The notes under the pieces were generated by a model that saw nothing but the letters and a program-made list of their open reading frames with translations, had not been told where the DNA came from and did no database searches. Source: Isochrysis galbana (Eukaryota; Haptophyta; Isochrysidales; Isochrysidaceae). Taken from it: DNA of 64,000 nucleotides. How positions within the stretch are numbered: position 1 is the first letter of the stretch; every line of letters starts with the position of its first letter. Both the position numbers and the translations under genes were made by a program. Below, one piece after another: positions 11,265-21,480 of the stretch. The stretch spans positions 6,619,698 through 6,683,697 of the forward strand of contig CM030934.1 in assembly GCA_018136815.1 (NCBI GenBank). Direction: 5' to 3'.

Positions 11265-12312
11265 CTACATCATGTCCGCCTTTCCACCCCCTGGACTTGC
11301 CGTGGTATGTCCCCTTGGGCAGGCAAGCCCGAACGCCCTGCCGCGACGGAATCCAAGAATTGACACAAGCGCCGCCGCAAGAAGCAGAAGGGCAGCACCA
11401 GCTAGGAAGGGATCAGAGAATCGTGGTGGTCGATGTGCACGGAAGGTGCTCGCGGTGGCGTTGGGAGCCGACGAGNNNNNNNNNNNNNNNNNNNNNNNNN
11501 NNNNNNNNNNNNNNNNNNNNNNNNNNNNNNNNNNNNNNNNNNNNNNNNNNNNNNNNNNNNNNNNNNNNNNNNNNNCGAGGATCGTCAAAGCTGCTAGCCT
11601 CCCATGCCGCCGACAAGAAGCGACTGGTAGTTTCCTCGACCGAGCTGTCGCTCTCTGCCGCCGCAACCCATCGTGGCCTGAGACGCTCCATCGCCGCGCG
11701 CGCGTCGTCGGCGACCTTGCCGTCCGACGCTGCACGCTCTGCGCGGGAGAAGAGACTCATCGAGCGCGTCAAGTCTGCGCTGATCCCCGGGCGGCCAAGC
11801 GCGAGGACGTGCGCGGCGTTGTAGCTGGCGGCGGCATGCCCCGCGTCTGCTGCCCGAAGAAAGAGGGAGAGCGCCGAGGGCGCATCCTCCTCCAGCACGA
11901 GATTGCCGAGCTCGAAGGAGGCCCCCGCGTGGCCCTGATCGGCAGCGAGCCTCAGCCACTCGTGTGTCTGCGAGGCATTGCCCCCGATACACTGCGGCCG
12001 CGCCTCACAGAGCGCGACGAGGTTGTACGCCGAGTCGAGTTCGCCCTGTGCGGCAGCCATCTGGAACCAGCGCGCCGCCTCGCGCAGGTCGACGCTGAGG
12101 CCGCCGTGGCCCTGGGCGTGCGCGAGGCCGAGCATCGCCTGCGCCCTGGCGAGGCCCAGCTCGGCACTCCGCTGCAGCAGGGGGATGGCCTGCTCGGGCG
12201 TGGTAGCAGTGCGTGCCGCCTCAAACAATTGCTCTGCTGATGGCCCTGCCTGCTCCTCTGCGCGTGCGCCGAGCAACAGCGCGACGAGCAGCGAACGTGC
12301 GAGGGGAGCCAT
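11265..12312 (-). CDS. Sel1-repeat secretory protein, crossing an assembly gap
   Basis: The N-terminus (MAPLARSLLVALLLGARA) looks like a cleavable signal peptide. Four to five Sel1-like (TPR-related) helical repeats follow, recognisable by AExGLARAQ, AAAQGELDSAY, AADQGHAGASFELG and AADAGHAAASYNAA spacing, then an acidic Ser-rich linker. Sel1 repeats are scaffolds; in SEL1L/Hrd3 they organise the ER-associated degradation complex. The coding frame runs into 100 Ns at 11476-11575. Beyond the gap the minus strand offers a frame with a 20-residue hydrophobic span (FLAGAALLLLAAALVSIL), an Arg-rich stop-transfer and a stop codon at 11265. If joined, this would be a type I membrane protein, topologically like SEL1L but much shorter. 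The frame relation across the gap cannot be verified because 100 Ns usually denote unknown length. Confidence 0.7.
11476..11575. other. Assembly gap (100 N)
   Basis: Exactly 100 ambiguous bases, the conventional placeholder for a scaffold gap of unknown size. Confidence 0.98.
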
Positions 12313-12454
12313 CCCCGCTCTCCCGCGGCGTGTGAGGGTGAGCTTGAACTAGTTGGGGCTCTACTCTTCTATGTGGGTGGACTAGGTGCCTTAGACGACC
12401 GACCGACCGACAATAACAACTAACAACCCAACCACACACCATACTCGGTGTGTA

Positions 12455-12530
12455 GCCAACTCCTAGCACCCCAGTCCTTCCCCTTGGTATTTTGTCACCA
12501 TGGCTGTCTGGGCCCCCCCCAAAGGCATTC
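12455..12530 (-). repeat. Repeat shared with the right end of the window
   Basis: CTCCTAGCACCCCAGTCCTT followed by a diverged stretch and GTCTGGGCCCCC also occurs at 63933-64000. Both copies lie upstream, on the minus strand, of minus-strand genes (Sel1 protein and ABCA). Confidence 0.7.
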
Positions 12531-12681
12531 AGCCATGGCCAGGGAGGGTGCTCAGGCTGCAAGCACACCAACAGCGTCGTTTGCTCACCTTCACAGCCGG
12601 GACGGCGTGCGGCCCGCGGGCCTCGGCGGCCTGTCATTCTAAGAGTATACTCATTTCCTGTCATTGTGTACTTCCAAGCTC

Positions 12682-12825
12682 AACTATCAGTAAACTGATA
12701 GGGTCATGGAGCGCGCGCCGCCGCCCTCCCTCGCTGCCGCTGCCCTCGCCGAGATGGACGAAGGCTTCACTGACACGCCGCTGTCGCCGAAGCGACCGCG
12801 CCAGGACGACCCCCCCAGCCAGGTG
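12682..12825 (+). repeat. 144-bp 5' module, copy 1
   Basis: Identical to 44421-44564. It begins with a hairpin (TATCAGTAAACTGATA, a perfect inverted repeat with a 2-base loop), then GGGTC and the start codon, then 40 codons rich in Ala/Pro ending in a nuclear-localisation-like SPKRPRQDD. The identity stops at CAGGTG, a sequence that also reads as a splice donor. After this point the two loci are unrelated. Confidence 0.9.
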
Positions 12826-15017
12826 GGCACAGGAGCCAGCGGGCCCCGCCCGCACAACGCCGAGATCAGAGAGAACACGGCCCACATGCTGATGGACAAC
12901 ATGCTGCACACACAAACCACCACCCACAGCCACACCAGACACAACACACCAGAGGGACGCTCCATCAGGGAAGGCCCCCGGGCCTGGACCCTACACAGCC
13001 GTGGTACCGCCCTCGCGCTCCGGCGCGAGGTGTCGGCCCGGCACCATCATGAGCAAAACCCCAGAGGGGGAAAGACGTACAACACCACAGGGCCAAACAA
13101 GAAGCAGATGTGGACCCCCATGAAGGGGGACAGGAACAGCACGAGGGACGGAACGAAGGGAGTTCCATCCAGCAAGGCTGAAGGGCGAGCGGACGAACGC
13201 GACTCAAACGAGAGAACGCTATACACAACAAGGGCCCAAGAAGCCCAACACAATAGGCACCAACACAAACACAAGCCAACACCAAATACTCAGCCCAAAA
13301 AAACCTCAAAGAAGGGCGACACCGGCGCGGACTCAACGAGCCCCATGGAACCCGTCGAAACTAGACCACACACGGGACTAACCCCACCTCCCACCCCGGC
13401 CGCACAGGTGGCCCTCCTGGACGAAGACCTCGAGCCCATGCCCGAGGAGGAGGCGGAGTTTCCTATCGATCAAAAAATCATCATCACCTTCACGGCGTAC
13501 GAAAAGGGCCACAAGGCCAAGGACGAAGAGACCCTCGGCGCCATCACCGCACACCTCAACAAGCTCGAGGGCGTGGACCTCGAGCCAAACTTCCTGTCCA
13601 AAAGCGCCTCCGGCCCGTGGGAGATCCTGGTAACGGCGGATTGCGCCAACCAATTTCGCGAAATGTACAAGTACAAGGACGTGGCGGATTTCCGCAAGGC
13701 GGGCATCCCGTGCCCGATAGCGGTCAAATACCAAACCCTCGACGAGAAAACCAAGAGCCTCCCACGGGCATCGGACAAGGCGATAGCCGGGGCCTTCAGA
13801 GACGTCTCGGCGCACCTCGTGGTGCGAAACTACAAATTCGAGCTGAAAAGCCTCATCACTATCAGCTCTCTCGCCAAAGCGGTCGAGAATCAAGGCTTCT
13901 ATTTCATCCAAGGCAACCAAGAGCGGACCAAGATCCTCACGAAAGAAGGGGTCCTCGTAACCCAAGGTAAAAAAGAAGTCTACCACTTATACGTGGCACC
14001 CAAACAAGGTTCATTCAACTCATTCGACTTCCCGCGCAAAATCCTACTCACCGTCAATGGGGCCCCCTACCCCATTGAATACGCGGTACGCAATTGCCGC
14101 GAGCTCGGCGGCGACATCAAAGACCTCAGCATCCACGCGGGGCCCAAGGGATGCAAGGGCTACAACAAAGGATACGCCATGGCTTTCCACCCCCCGCTAC
14201 GCATTTGTGTCTGCGCGGAGGAAAAAGCCGCGCGGCTGGAGCGCGAAGAGCGCAAGCGCACAGCGCCTCCGAAGAAGACCGTCCAGGAGGCTATGAATCC
14301 AAACGCGCCGGAGCTGTGCAAGCGCTTCCCGAACGGGAAGTGCCCCATGAACATCACCGGCAAGGCGTGCAACCGCTCTCACGAATATCCTGGCGCGTGG
14401 AAAAACGGCACGTGCACGATCATCTGCGCATTCCCACGCGCGAGCGCCGGACCCCCAGGGAAACAGCCAAAGGGCGGATTTTGCGCCTTAGGCGCCGAAT
14501 GCCGCTACCTCCACAAGTACGCGCAACTAACCCGCTTCCTGCGCCGTGCCAATGCGCTAATCACCTACGCACTTACATTCAACCCCACACTCGGATACCC
14601 AGGTGAAGGACCAATCACCATCGTCTCGTACAACATCAACGGCGCCGGGCACGGCGCCCTAGGTTCGGTGCTCACCCAAGCGAGGAAAGCAAGGGTAGAC
14701 ATTCTACTCCTACAAGAGCTTCACGCCTACGCTGACGGCAGACACCACCGAGCATGCATGACCGCCAAGGCCCTGGGTTGGCACATGGTGCAAGCACCGG
14801 CCAACACCTCCGACCCGGCGAGTGGGGTAGGCATAGCGATACGCGACTCCTCCCCAAGAGTTAAACTGTTACCGGACACGGTTGAGACGTTGATAGAAGG
14901 AAGATGCTTGCGGGTTAGATGCGTAATAGACTCTAAAGCTAAAGAACTGGAAATAATATCTATATATCTAAGCGCTACGCCTAGCCTAAGAGCCACTCAA
15001 ATAGAAACGTTGAGGAC
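12706..15017 (+). mobile_element. LINE (non-LTR retrotransposon) ORF: gag-like plus N-terminal half of endonuclease, 3'-truncated
   Basis: Continuous frame of about 770 codons. Residues 1-40 come from the shared 5' module, followed by a low-complexity hydrophilic region and a ~350-residue gag-like part. Two CCCH-like zinc fingers follow near residues 535-605 (CKRFPNGKCPMNITGKAC with SH; then FCALGAECRYLH). From about residue 640 the frame enters an exonuclease-endonuclease-phosphatase fold of the apurinic type used by LINEs: VSYNINGAG, LLLQEL (catalytic Glu) and SGVGIAIRD. Homology stops abruptly at IETLRT (15017), where a GA-rich minisatellite begins, so the second half of the nuclease and the reverse transcriptase are missing. 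This is a dead copy, although the frame is intact up to the break. Confidence 0.85.
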
Positions 15018-15610
15018 GTGCGGGCGAGGAAGAGGATGGGACGGACGAGGAGCGGGAGACGAAAGAGGGAGACGAAAAGGGTGAGCGGGGGGCGGGGGGG
15101 CGAGGAAGAGGATGGGACGGACGAGGAGCGGGAGACGAAAGAGGGAGACGAAAAGGGTGAGCGGGGGGCGGGGGGGCGAGGAAGAGGATGGGACGGACGA
15201 GGAGCGGGAGACGAAAGAGGGAGACGAAAAGGGTGAACGGGGGGCGGGGGGGCGAGGAAGAGGATGGGACGGACGAGGAGCGGGAGACGAAAGAGGGAGA
15301 CGAAAGAGGGAGACGAAAAGGGTGAGCGGGGGCGGGGGGGCGAGGAAGAGGATGGGACGGACGAGGAGCGGGAGACGAAAGAGGGAGACGAAAAGGGTGA
15401 GCGGGGGGCGGGGGGGCGAGGAAGAGGATGGGACGGACGAGGAGCGGGAGACGAAAGAGGGAGACGAAAAGGGTGAACGGGGGGCGGGGGGGCGAGGAAG
15501 AGGATGGGACGGACGAGGAGCGGGAGACGAAAGAGGGAGACGAAAGAGGGAGACGAAAAGGGTGAGCGGGGGGCGGGGGGCGGGGCGCGGGGGGGCGGGG
15601 GGGGGGGGCG
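15018..15610 (+). repeat. GA-rich minisatellite, ~76-bp unit
   Basis: About seven tandem units containing CGAGGAAGAGGATGGGACGG, GAGCGGGAGACGAAAGAGGG and a G run. Most units are about 76 bp; some are longer through an extra 12-bp GAAAGAGGGAGA-type unit. Units are nearly identical, suggesting recent expansion. The array abuts the truncated LINE and lies 300 bp upstream of the ligand-gated channel start. Confidence 0.9.
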
Positions 15611-15911
15611 AGGAAGCCGTCTTCATCAGCCGAGCGAGACGCCGAGAGGAAGCGATGGGGACGGAAAGGACGAGAGGAAGAAAGAGAAGGGGGGAGGGGA
15701 AGGGAAGAGAGGGAGAGAGAGAGTGCACGGGGGAACGGAAGGTGGGGCGAGGCCTCCTGTACAAAAATATCCCGCGCCTCCTTCTCTCTCTTCTCTCTTT
15801 CTCTTTCTCTTCTCCCCCCACCCCTTCCCTCCCTTCTCGTGCTCGTCCGCCTGCCCCCTCCCCCCCCCCCCTCCCGCCCCTGCCCACCCCCCTCCCCTTC
15901 TTCCGGTGCGG

Positions 15912-18355
15912 ATGACTCGCTGCCGCCATGCTCTGCTGCTGCTGCTGCTTCTGCTCTGCAGCAGCGGCAGCGCGCAGCCGGAAGCCTTCGGACCCAACTA
16001 CCGCCAGCACTACAGCGCCGACGCTTCTGCCCTGCGCGCCCACCTGCTCGCCTCGTACGACTCGGCTGCAATGCCCACCTCCGACCGCACCGCCGCTTGC
16101 TCTCTCTTCTCTGAGGCGATGCGCCCGCCAAACTGCTCGATGTACTCGGCGGCTGGGACAGACGTGTCAATCGAGCTCGTCTTCTTCAAGCTTGACAACG
16201 TCGACGTCCCCCATGGACACTTACAAGTCAAGTGCTGGTTGAGGATGAGCTGGAGCGACACGCGACTCGCGTGGCAGCCCGAACGGTGGGGGAATATCAC
16301 GCAGGTACATTTTCGGGCTCACTCGTTCAACGATCCGGGCACCTCCGAGATCTGGCTGCCCGACCTCACGCCCTACAATGCGGTTGAGGGCTTGATGAAC
16401 TCGTTCGAGCCCGCGCTGGCACTCGTGGATGCCACCGGACGGGTGCAGTGGTCTCGGCCAGGCTTCTTGGACGTGATGTGTAGGTATTCTGGACTGATCA
16501 ACTTTCCGAGCGACGTCCTCCGCTGCACCTTCGACGTGGGCGGATGGTATATCAGTGGCGCATACCAGGGGCTCATCCCGGGTGGAGCCAACGGCGAGGG
16601 GTGGTCCCTTGCGGAAAAGACGATGAGCTTGCTGGCGGTCAAGGTGCGCTACTCGAATGCTGGTTCAGCATCGCGTCAGGGCACAAGGCATGTGCGATTG
16701 GGGCCGAGGCTCGAATCGAACGGCTGACCAACTGGGGTGTGCCTTCGCCCCTTCCCGCGTGCAGACGTCCTATCAGGAGCAGAAGATCCAAACGGTGGAG
16801 GTGCTGTACAGCCCGCAGTTCTATCCTTGTTGCCCGAACGAGCCGTGGCCGACACTGACGTATACAATTGTGCTCGAGCGCAACTCCTTCTTCTACCTCA
16901 ATTTCACGTTGCTCCCCTCCGTGATCTTCTCCTTGATTTCGTTTGCCGTATTCTACATGACCTTCGAGGCGCGTGACACTAGCCCCGCCGCTGCGGACAT
17001 GCACGCACCTGACGGCTTCACCTAAACACTTGCCGCTAGCTGTGCCAGGCCTATCGAACTGTGCTGTCTACCACTCCGACCGTAGGTCGGTGAGCGTCTC
17101 GGCTTCGGAATCACGATGGTCTTGGTCGTCGAGGTGAGCAAACAGACCATTCAGGCGCTCGTCCCGATTTGCGGCGAGCTGTTGTGGATGGAGTTGTTCT
17201 TTTGGGTCAACTTTGTCGCCACGGCCTTCTCTCTCTGCGAATCATGTCTCGTCCTCGGCATTGCATACAACCGCGAGGAATACTTCGCTACGCTCGTGCT
17301 GCCGCCCGTGCTCGCCCAGAAGTGGATCCAGTATCGCGATCGCGCCAATGATGTGGGCGAGTTCAAGACCGCTGCGCAGATAGTCCGGCAGAGCTCAGCG
17401 CAAATTCAGATTCACGAGTCGTCACTCGCCACCCTCGACGGTGTTGTAGATGGCGATGAGGGCTCAAAAGGTGATGCGCTCAGGTGCGGCTCTCCTCGGC
17501 CCCAGCCCGGCATGAGGGTGCCTTTGCCCTTGGCTCAAGCCGTGAGGGCACCCCTCAATCCGCAAGTGACTGCAAGACCTCCCAACTTCTCGCCACTGCA
17601 CGATGGCCAAAAGAGCTTATTCCACTCCGGCCCCCATCCCACCCCACCGTGACGGCAGCGACGAGAAGCTGTTCCTCTTCTCCAAATTCTTCTACAAGCT
17701 GGATCCAGACGGCAACGGCACCATCACCTTCGAAGAAATCAAGCCGTTTCTCGCGTTTACGGCCGTTGGATACAGCCCTGCGCAGATCCATGACTTGTTG
17801 CATAAAGTGGACGACGGAAACGAGAAGCTCAATCGCACGGAGTTCATTGATCTATGCATCAGGGCACTCGGTGACGTAACGATCAAGCGGCTGGAGATGG
17901 GCGCCGAAAACTACTACGACTTCATCAACGCTAAGGAAGCCCGTATAACTGCCAAGTGGCGGCGCGTGGCGAATGACATTGATCGCTGGTGCCGGTGGTG
18001 GGTGCCGTTGGCATACTTCATCGCCCTGGCGATCGTCTACTCATTAGACCTGAATGACGGCTACAGTGAACTAGAGACGCCCCTCCGCGAGAAGCTCGAT
18101 GGCATGTCGGTTGGAGTGAAGACTCCAAAGGGCTTCGCCGATTTGATTGTCTACTTCCTCACCATTGCTGGGTTTGGTCTTACTTACTTCATCATTGTGG
18201 TGCTGCTGCTCGCCACGTGTGCGACCTTCCGCAGAGTCCGCGCTGCGCGCCAGGCGGAGCAAGACAAGCGGCCAGTCAGGTGCTCGCGGCAACATGGCGA
18301 CAACGTCAGATGTTCGCGCCAGCTCAACGACGATCTAGTCTCCTTGAGCACATGA
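15912..18355 (+). CDS. Pentameric (Cys-loop type) ligand-gated ion channel with EF-hands, multi-exon
   Basis: The signal peptide (MTRCRHALLLLLLLLCSSGSA) precedes an extracellular ligand-binding domain with the Cys-loop CRYSGLINFPSDVLRC (about residues 190-205; 14 intervening residues instead of the usual 13). Exons: 15912-16643, 16765-about 16968, 17086-about 17465, and about 17660-18355. Intron 1 is GT-AG phase 0; intron 2 fits GC-AG, joining M1 (FTLLPSVIFSLISFAVFYM) to the classic GERLGFGIT start of pore helix M2. M3 is FFWVNFVATAFSLCESCLVL. The cytoplasmic M3-M4 loop holds a canonical EF-hand (DPDGNGTITFEE) and a degenerate second one. M4 (WWVPLAYFIALAIVYSLDL) is followed by a further hydrophobic helix (LIVYFLTIAGFGLTYFIIVV) not expected in this family. 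The exact exon 3/4 junction is unresolved. Likely a plasma- or organelle-membrane ion channel gated by an unknown ligand and modulated by calcium (inference). Confidence 0.85.
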
Positions 18356-19150
18356 TGCCCATGCTCATTGTATTTTTCGTTGTCACCCAGCGCATATTGT
18401 GTCACCTCGACGATAATCTAGGTAAACAGGATATCCGTCGCGCTGGGCATTTTTCTCGCGCGTATGCTCTTTGCCCTCTCCGTGTGGAGCTTTGATGCCT
18501 GATGTTGAGAGGGGTGATGCCACACCAGTCGACAGGGCTTGCTATCTTGCATTTTCTTTTGGATTCAGAGCCACAACGGTACGCAATAATACGGCTTTCA
18601 CCCCTCCCACGACCCGTTGCTGGTTGCACTTCGCACGCAGCACTTCCCCCCCACTAGCGAGGTAGCGGTTGGCCCCTTCCCCCCTGAAAATGAAAATACT
18701 GCCGACCTCTCATTCGGGAAGTTTGCTCTGGGTCAGGGGGGTCAAGCGGGCCGCTGTGCGCGTCGCGCATGAGCCTATTTGGGCGGCCTGATTGAGGGCC
18801 TCCACGGCTCCACGGGCAGCCAAATGCCTAATGGCGGTGCAATGCGCAGAGCGCGCGATTCAATCAAGAGCGCTCTGGCTTTCCGTATCGACTCTCCCCT
18901 CCCCAGACGCATCTCTATCGTCTATGGATGGCTTGAGATGGCTGAATGAGCAAACACCCTACTGCCCAACGCGCCCAAAGCGCTGCGCACCACACAAAAA
19001 AAAACTAAACTGCAAGACATTTTACTAGACATTTGGGCTGCAGGACGAGACATGTCTCGCCCATTTCTGAGAGACATTTGGGCAGAAAAAACGAGACATT
19101 TCCGCCAAGCCCTAATGCGCATGAGATGGATGTATCCATGATAGATATGT
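18356..19150. other. Intergenic, nothing recognised
   Basis: 3' flank of the ligand-gated channel gene. Only short unsupported frames are present. AGACATTTGGGC motifs recur at about 19027-19083. Confidence 0.5.
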
Positions 19151-19151
19151 T

Positions 19152-19367
19152 ACCCCCCAGGAGCCAACGCCCCCCGATAGCTATCGGGGGCCCCCGAGAG
19201 CTATCGGGGGGAAATTTTTTCCCGATCGCCAACAGTGCCCCCGAGAGCTATCGGGGGGCCGAGAAAATCCCCCGAGAGCTATCGGGGGATAGCTCCTGGG
19301 GGGTGCCGTAAGCGGACCCCCCGATAGCTATCGGGGGAAGAGGAAATTCCCCGATAGCAAACGGGGG
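19152..19367. repeat. Cluster of 20-bp palindromes within an inverted repeat
   Basis: The palindrome CCCCCGATAGCTATCGGGGG (or CCCCCGAGAGCTATCGGGGG) occurs at 19171-19190, 19191-19210, 19238-19257, 19269-19288 and 19317-19336, with a degenerate copy at 19348-19367. The first four sit between exact inverted copies of ACCCCCCAGGAGC (19152-19164 and, reversed, 19292-19304), which resembles a fold-back or MITE-like element. Confidence 0.85.
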
Positions 19368-19399
19368 GGTTCCTCCTCTCTTTGGCTCGCTTTCCTTCT

Positions 19400-19615
19400 C
19401 TTTCTCTTCCTCCCTCCTATTCTCTTTTCTCTGTTCTCTTTCTCCCCCGTAAAAATAGTTTTAAAAACTTAGAGTCTATGAAGGTGCACGCCGTGCGTTC
19501 ACTCTTTCCGCGGGGGAACTCTGGGCGCGGAGTGCGGGCGGGAACCTTGGGGGCACCCCTTGGGACCGGGGGACTTTTACAGTATATGATGATAACATTA
19601 ACGTAAACAGGTGAT
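19400..19615 (-). repeat. LTR-like repeat next to copia remnant
   Basis: Contains GTGCACGCCGTGCGTTCACT, TTTCCGCGGGGG and CATTAACGTAAAC, shared with 26998-27123 and, in opposite orientation, about 26497-26580. It lies directly downstream of the copia pol remnant on the minus strand and is preceded there by a purine-rich tract, the expected position of a 3' LTR. The exact ends were not fixed. Confidence 0.5.
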
Positions 19616-19649
19616 CTGTCTTTTGATCTCCCCCCCCCCCCTCTCCGCA

Positions 19650-20000
19650 CTCGAGAGAGAAACGGATCGTTGCATCTTTGAGAACCATTGTATGGGGAAG
19701 CCGTAGAAGAAGAAGAGGGCGCCACTACATGAGTACTTTGCTTTCCAATTTGAATCCACAAAGGTTACAAAGGTACACAGAACATCTTTGTATTGGGAGC
19801 AAAGTGTAGGACGCGGTCTTTGGAGCCCCTGAGGTATATGAGCGCTCGTACGGCGTACGGCCGCGTGGAAATGGGTAGCACCGGGATTAGTCATGAACCG
19901 GGACAACTGGGAAGCCGCATAGGCCAAATCAGGTCGAGACATATTGGCGAGCCATAAGAGGCCCATGAAGAGGTAAGCTAATGTGACGGCCAGATGATCG
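19650..20000 (-). pseudogene. Ty1/copia reverse transcriptase-RNase H remnant
   Basis: The minus strand encodes LLWLANMSRPDLAYAASQLS followed by SRFMTNPGATHFHAAVRR and, after a frame change, FVDSNWKAKYSCSGALFFFYG and IQWFSKMQRSVSLSSAE. This is the typical end of copia reverse transcriptase (YLxxxTRPDIAyAv) and its RNase H (D-W-R-S-x-S-G, SSAE). Upstream homology is lost and the frame is broken, so it is a dead fragment. Confidence 0.8.
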
Positions 20001-21480
20001 CGAATGTCAGGTAGGTGCGAGGCCGTGCGAGCTCCCTCGAGGATGACGAGCGCCGCCTCCGCGGGCAAGGCTCCTGCGAGAGCCACTCTCGCTCCTCCGG
20101 CGTGAACGCCGTGACGCCGTGGTGGAAGGGCGCCGGAGGGCCGCCGTCTGCCCATGGAATCGCCACGCCATTGGCTATCCAGTCTAGCACCCTCCGCGGC
20201 GCCCCTATCCGCCTCCAGGCTGCGATGCTCTTGTGCACTCGAGCGGAGTGCGAGCTTCCGAGGGCCCCGGGCGGCGGCGATCTGAGGATTAAAACAAAAT
20301 TTGGGAGAGGAGAGATGAAGATGAGAAAAAATAAAAAAACAGGAGGGGAACGTGGCGCGTGGCGGGAAGAAAGAAGGACACACGCGGGAAAGTGGAAAGT
20401 CTCCGCAATGGCCGGGAATACTTCCATGTCCCAATCATGATAGCCGCATATTGTCTCGAGCCTGTGTTCTGTCGTCGCAAATTTTGGTCAAATGAACAGA
20501 AGGAATTGAGGATGTGTTTTCGGCAGATGGCGACACGGGAGCACCCTTACCCGGACATATTGGCTGAGTATTCGGACTTCCAAGAGGCTTGCATTAGTGG
20601 CTTCCATGATCTTAATTAATGATGGAGTTGCATTCTCCAATCGCGCTCGAGTGATGGCTTCGTACAAATGAACGAACATTTATTTAGCGTCATGGCTCGG
20701 GCTTCCTCCTCACTATGGGCGCGCGCTCTGACTACGTGCTTGCGGTGCAGCGACGGCTAACAGGATCCTAGGCTCGCCTGATTCGTCGAGATACGAGATA
20801 CGCGTTGGTGAGTTGCAGTAAATGGGTGGCGTGGGAGGGCTTGCGGTGTTGTGGGTTGAGGCGGTGAGCGTGCAGGGGCAGGTCTATGTGGCTGTACGTA
20901 TTCTTGTGAAGATGGAGTGTATGCCCATAAATAAGGGCCACCCGGTCTCGGGTCGCACTGCCTTAGCAGTAGGGCCGTCACCTGGGCGAGAGGGGCCTCT
21001 GCCATGAAGCATGCCGCTAGTGGAGGAGTGGCTTCTTGGGCTTGCTGCTGGTCTGTGATGGTCTGCAGACTGCAGTCCCCCATGAGGGGGGCTAGCATGT
21101 CTGTTGTGATTGTTGTGGCCAGGGCAAGGGGCCGTGTGGAGCGACGCGAGTCGCACACACCTGCTCGACCTCCGACAGCGACAGCGGACGCGGCGCCGCT
21201 TCGCCAGCGACTGCTCCATGGGAGCGCGGCGGAGGCGACGGCGGGGGCGGAGGCGAAGGCGGTGGGGGAGAGGGCGGAGGAGGAGGCGAGGGCGGAGGAG
21301 GGGATGGGGGAGGAGGGGGCGTCGAAGGCGACGGGGGCGGGGGCGGCGACGGCGAGGGAGGCGGCGGCGGCGGGGAAGGGGGGGCCGCACCGGCGGGCTC
21401 GGCGGCGACGAGGGGGGGCCGCCCTCAGCGGGGGGGCCGACGGAGAGGAGGGGCGCGCTGGTGCGCTCCATGGCAAGTGA
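20001..21480. other. Possible degraded retroelement body
   Basis: Between the copia RNase H remnant and a proline/arginine-rich minus-strand frame starting at 21471 (MERTSAPLLSVGPP...). It might be the gag end of the same copia element with pol deleted, but no domain supports this. A plus-strand frame ending at 20619 (QKELRMCFRQMATREHPYPD...) is unrecognised. Confidence 0.25.

Noticed and set aside
11260-12240. Plus-strand frame across the N gap
   Set aside because: Antisense to the Sel1-repeat gene and stitched through ambiguous bases.
15018-16043. Long frames on both strands across the minisatellite
   Set aside because: Artefacts of a repeat whose unit is stop-free; only the frame from 15912 continues into real channel homology.
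19171-19367. Transcription terminator hairpins
   Set aside because: Palindromes have no loop, are repeated six times and lie 800 bp from the nearest gene end; bacterial-type terminators are not expected here.
20757-21476. Host proline-rich gene
   Set aside because: Two minus-strand frames are equally open, no domain is visible, and it sits beside copia debris.
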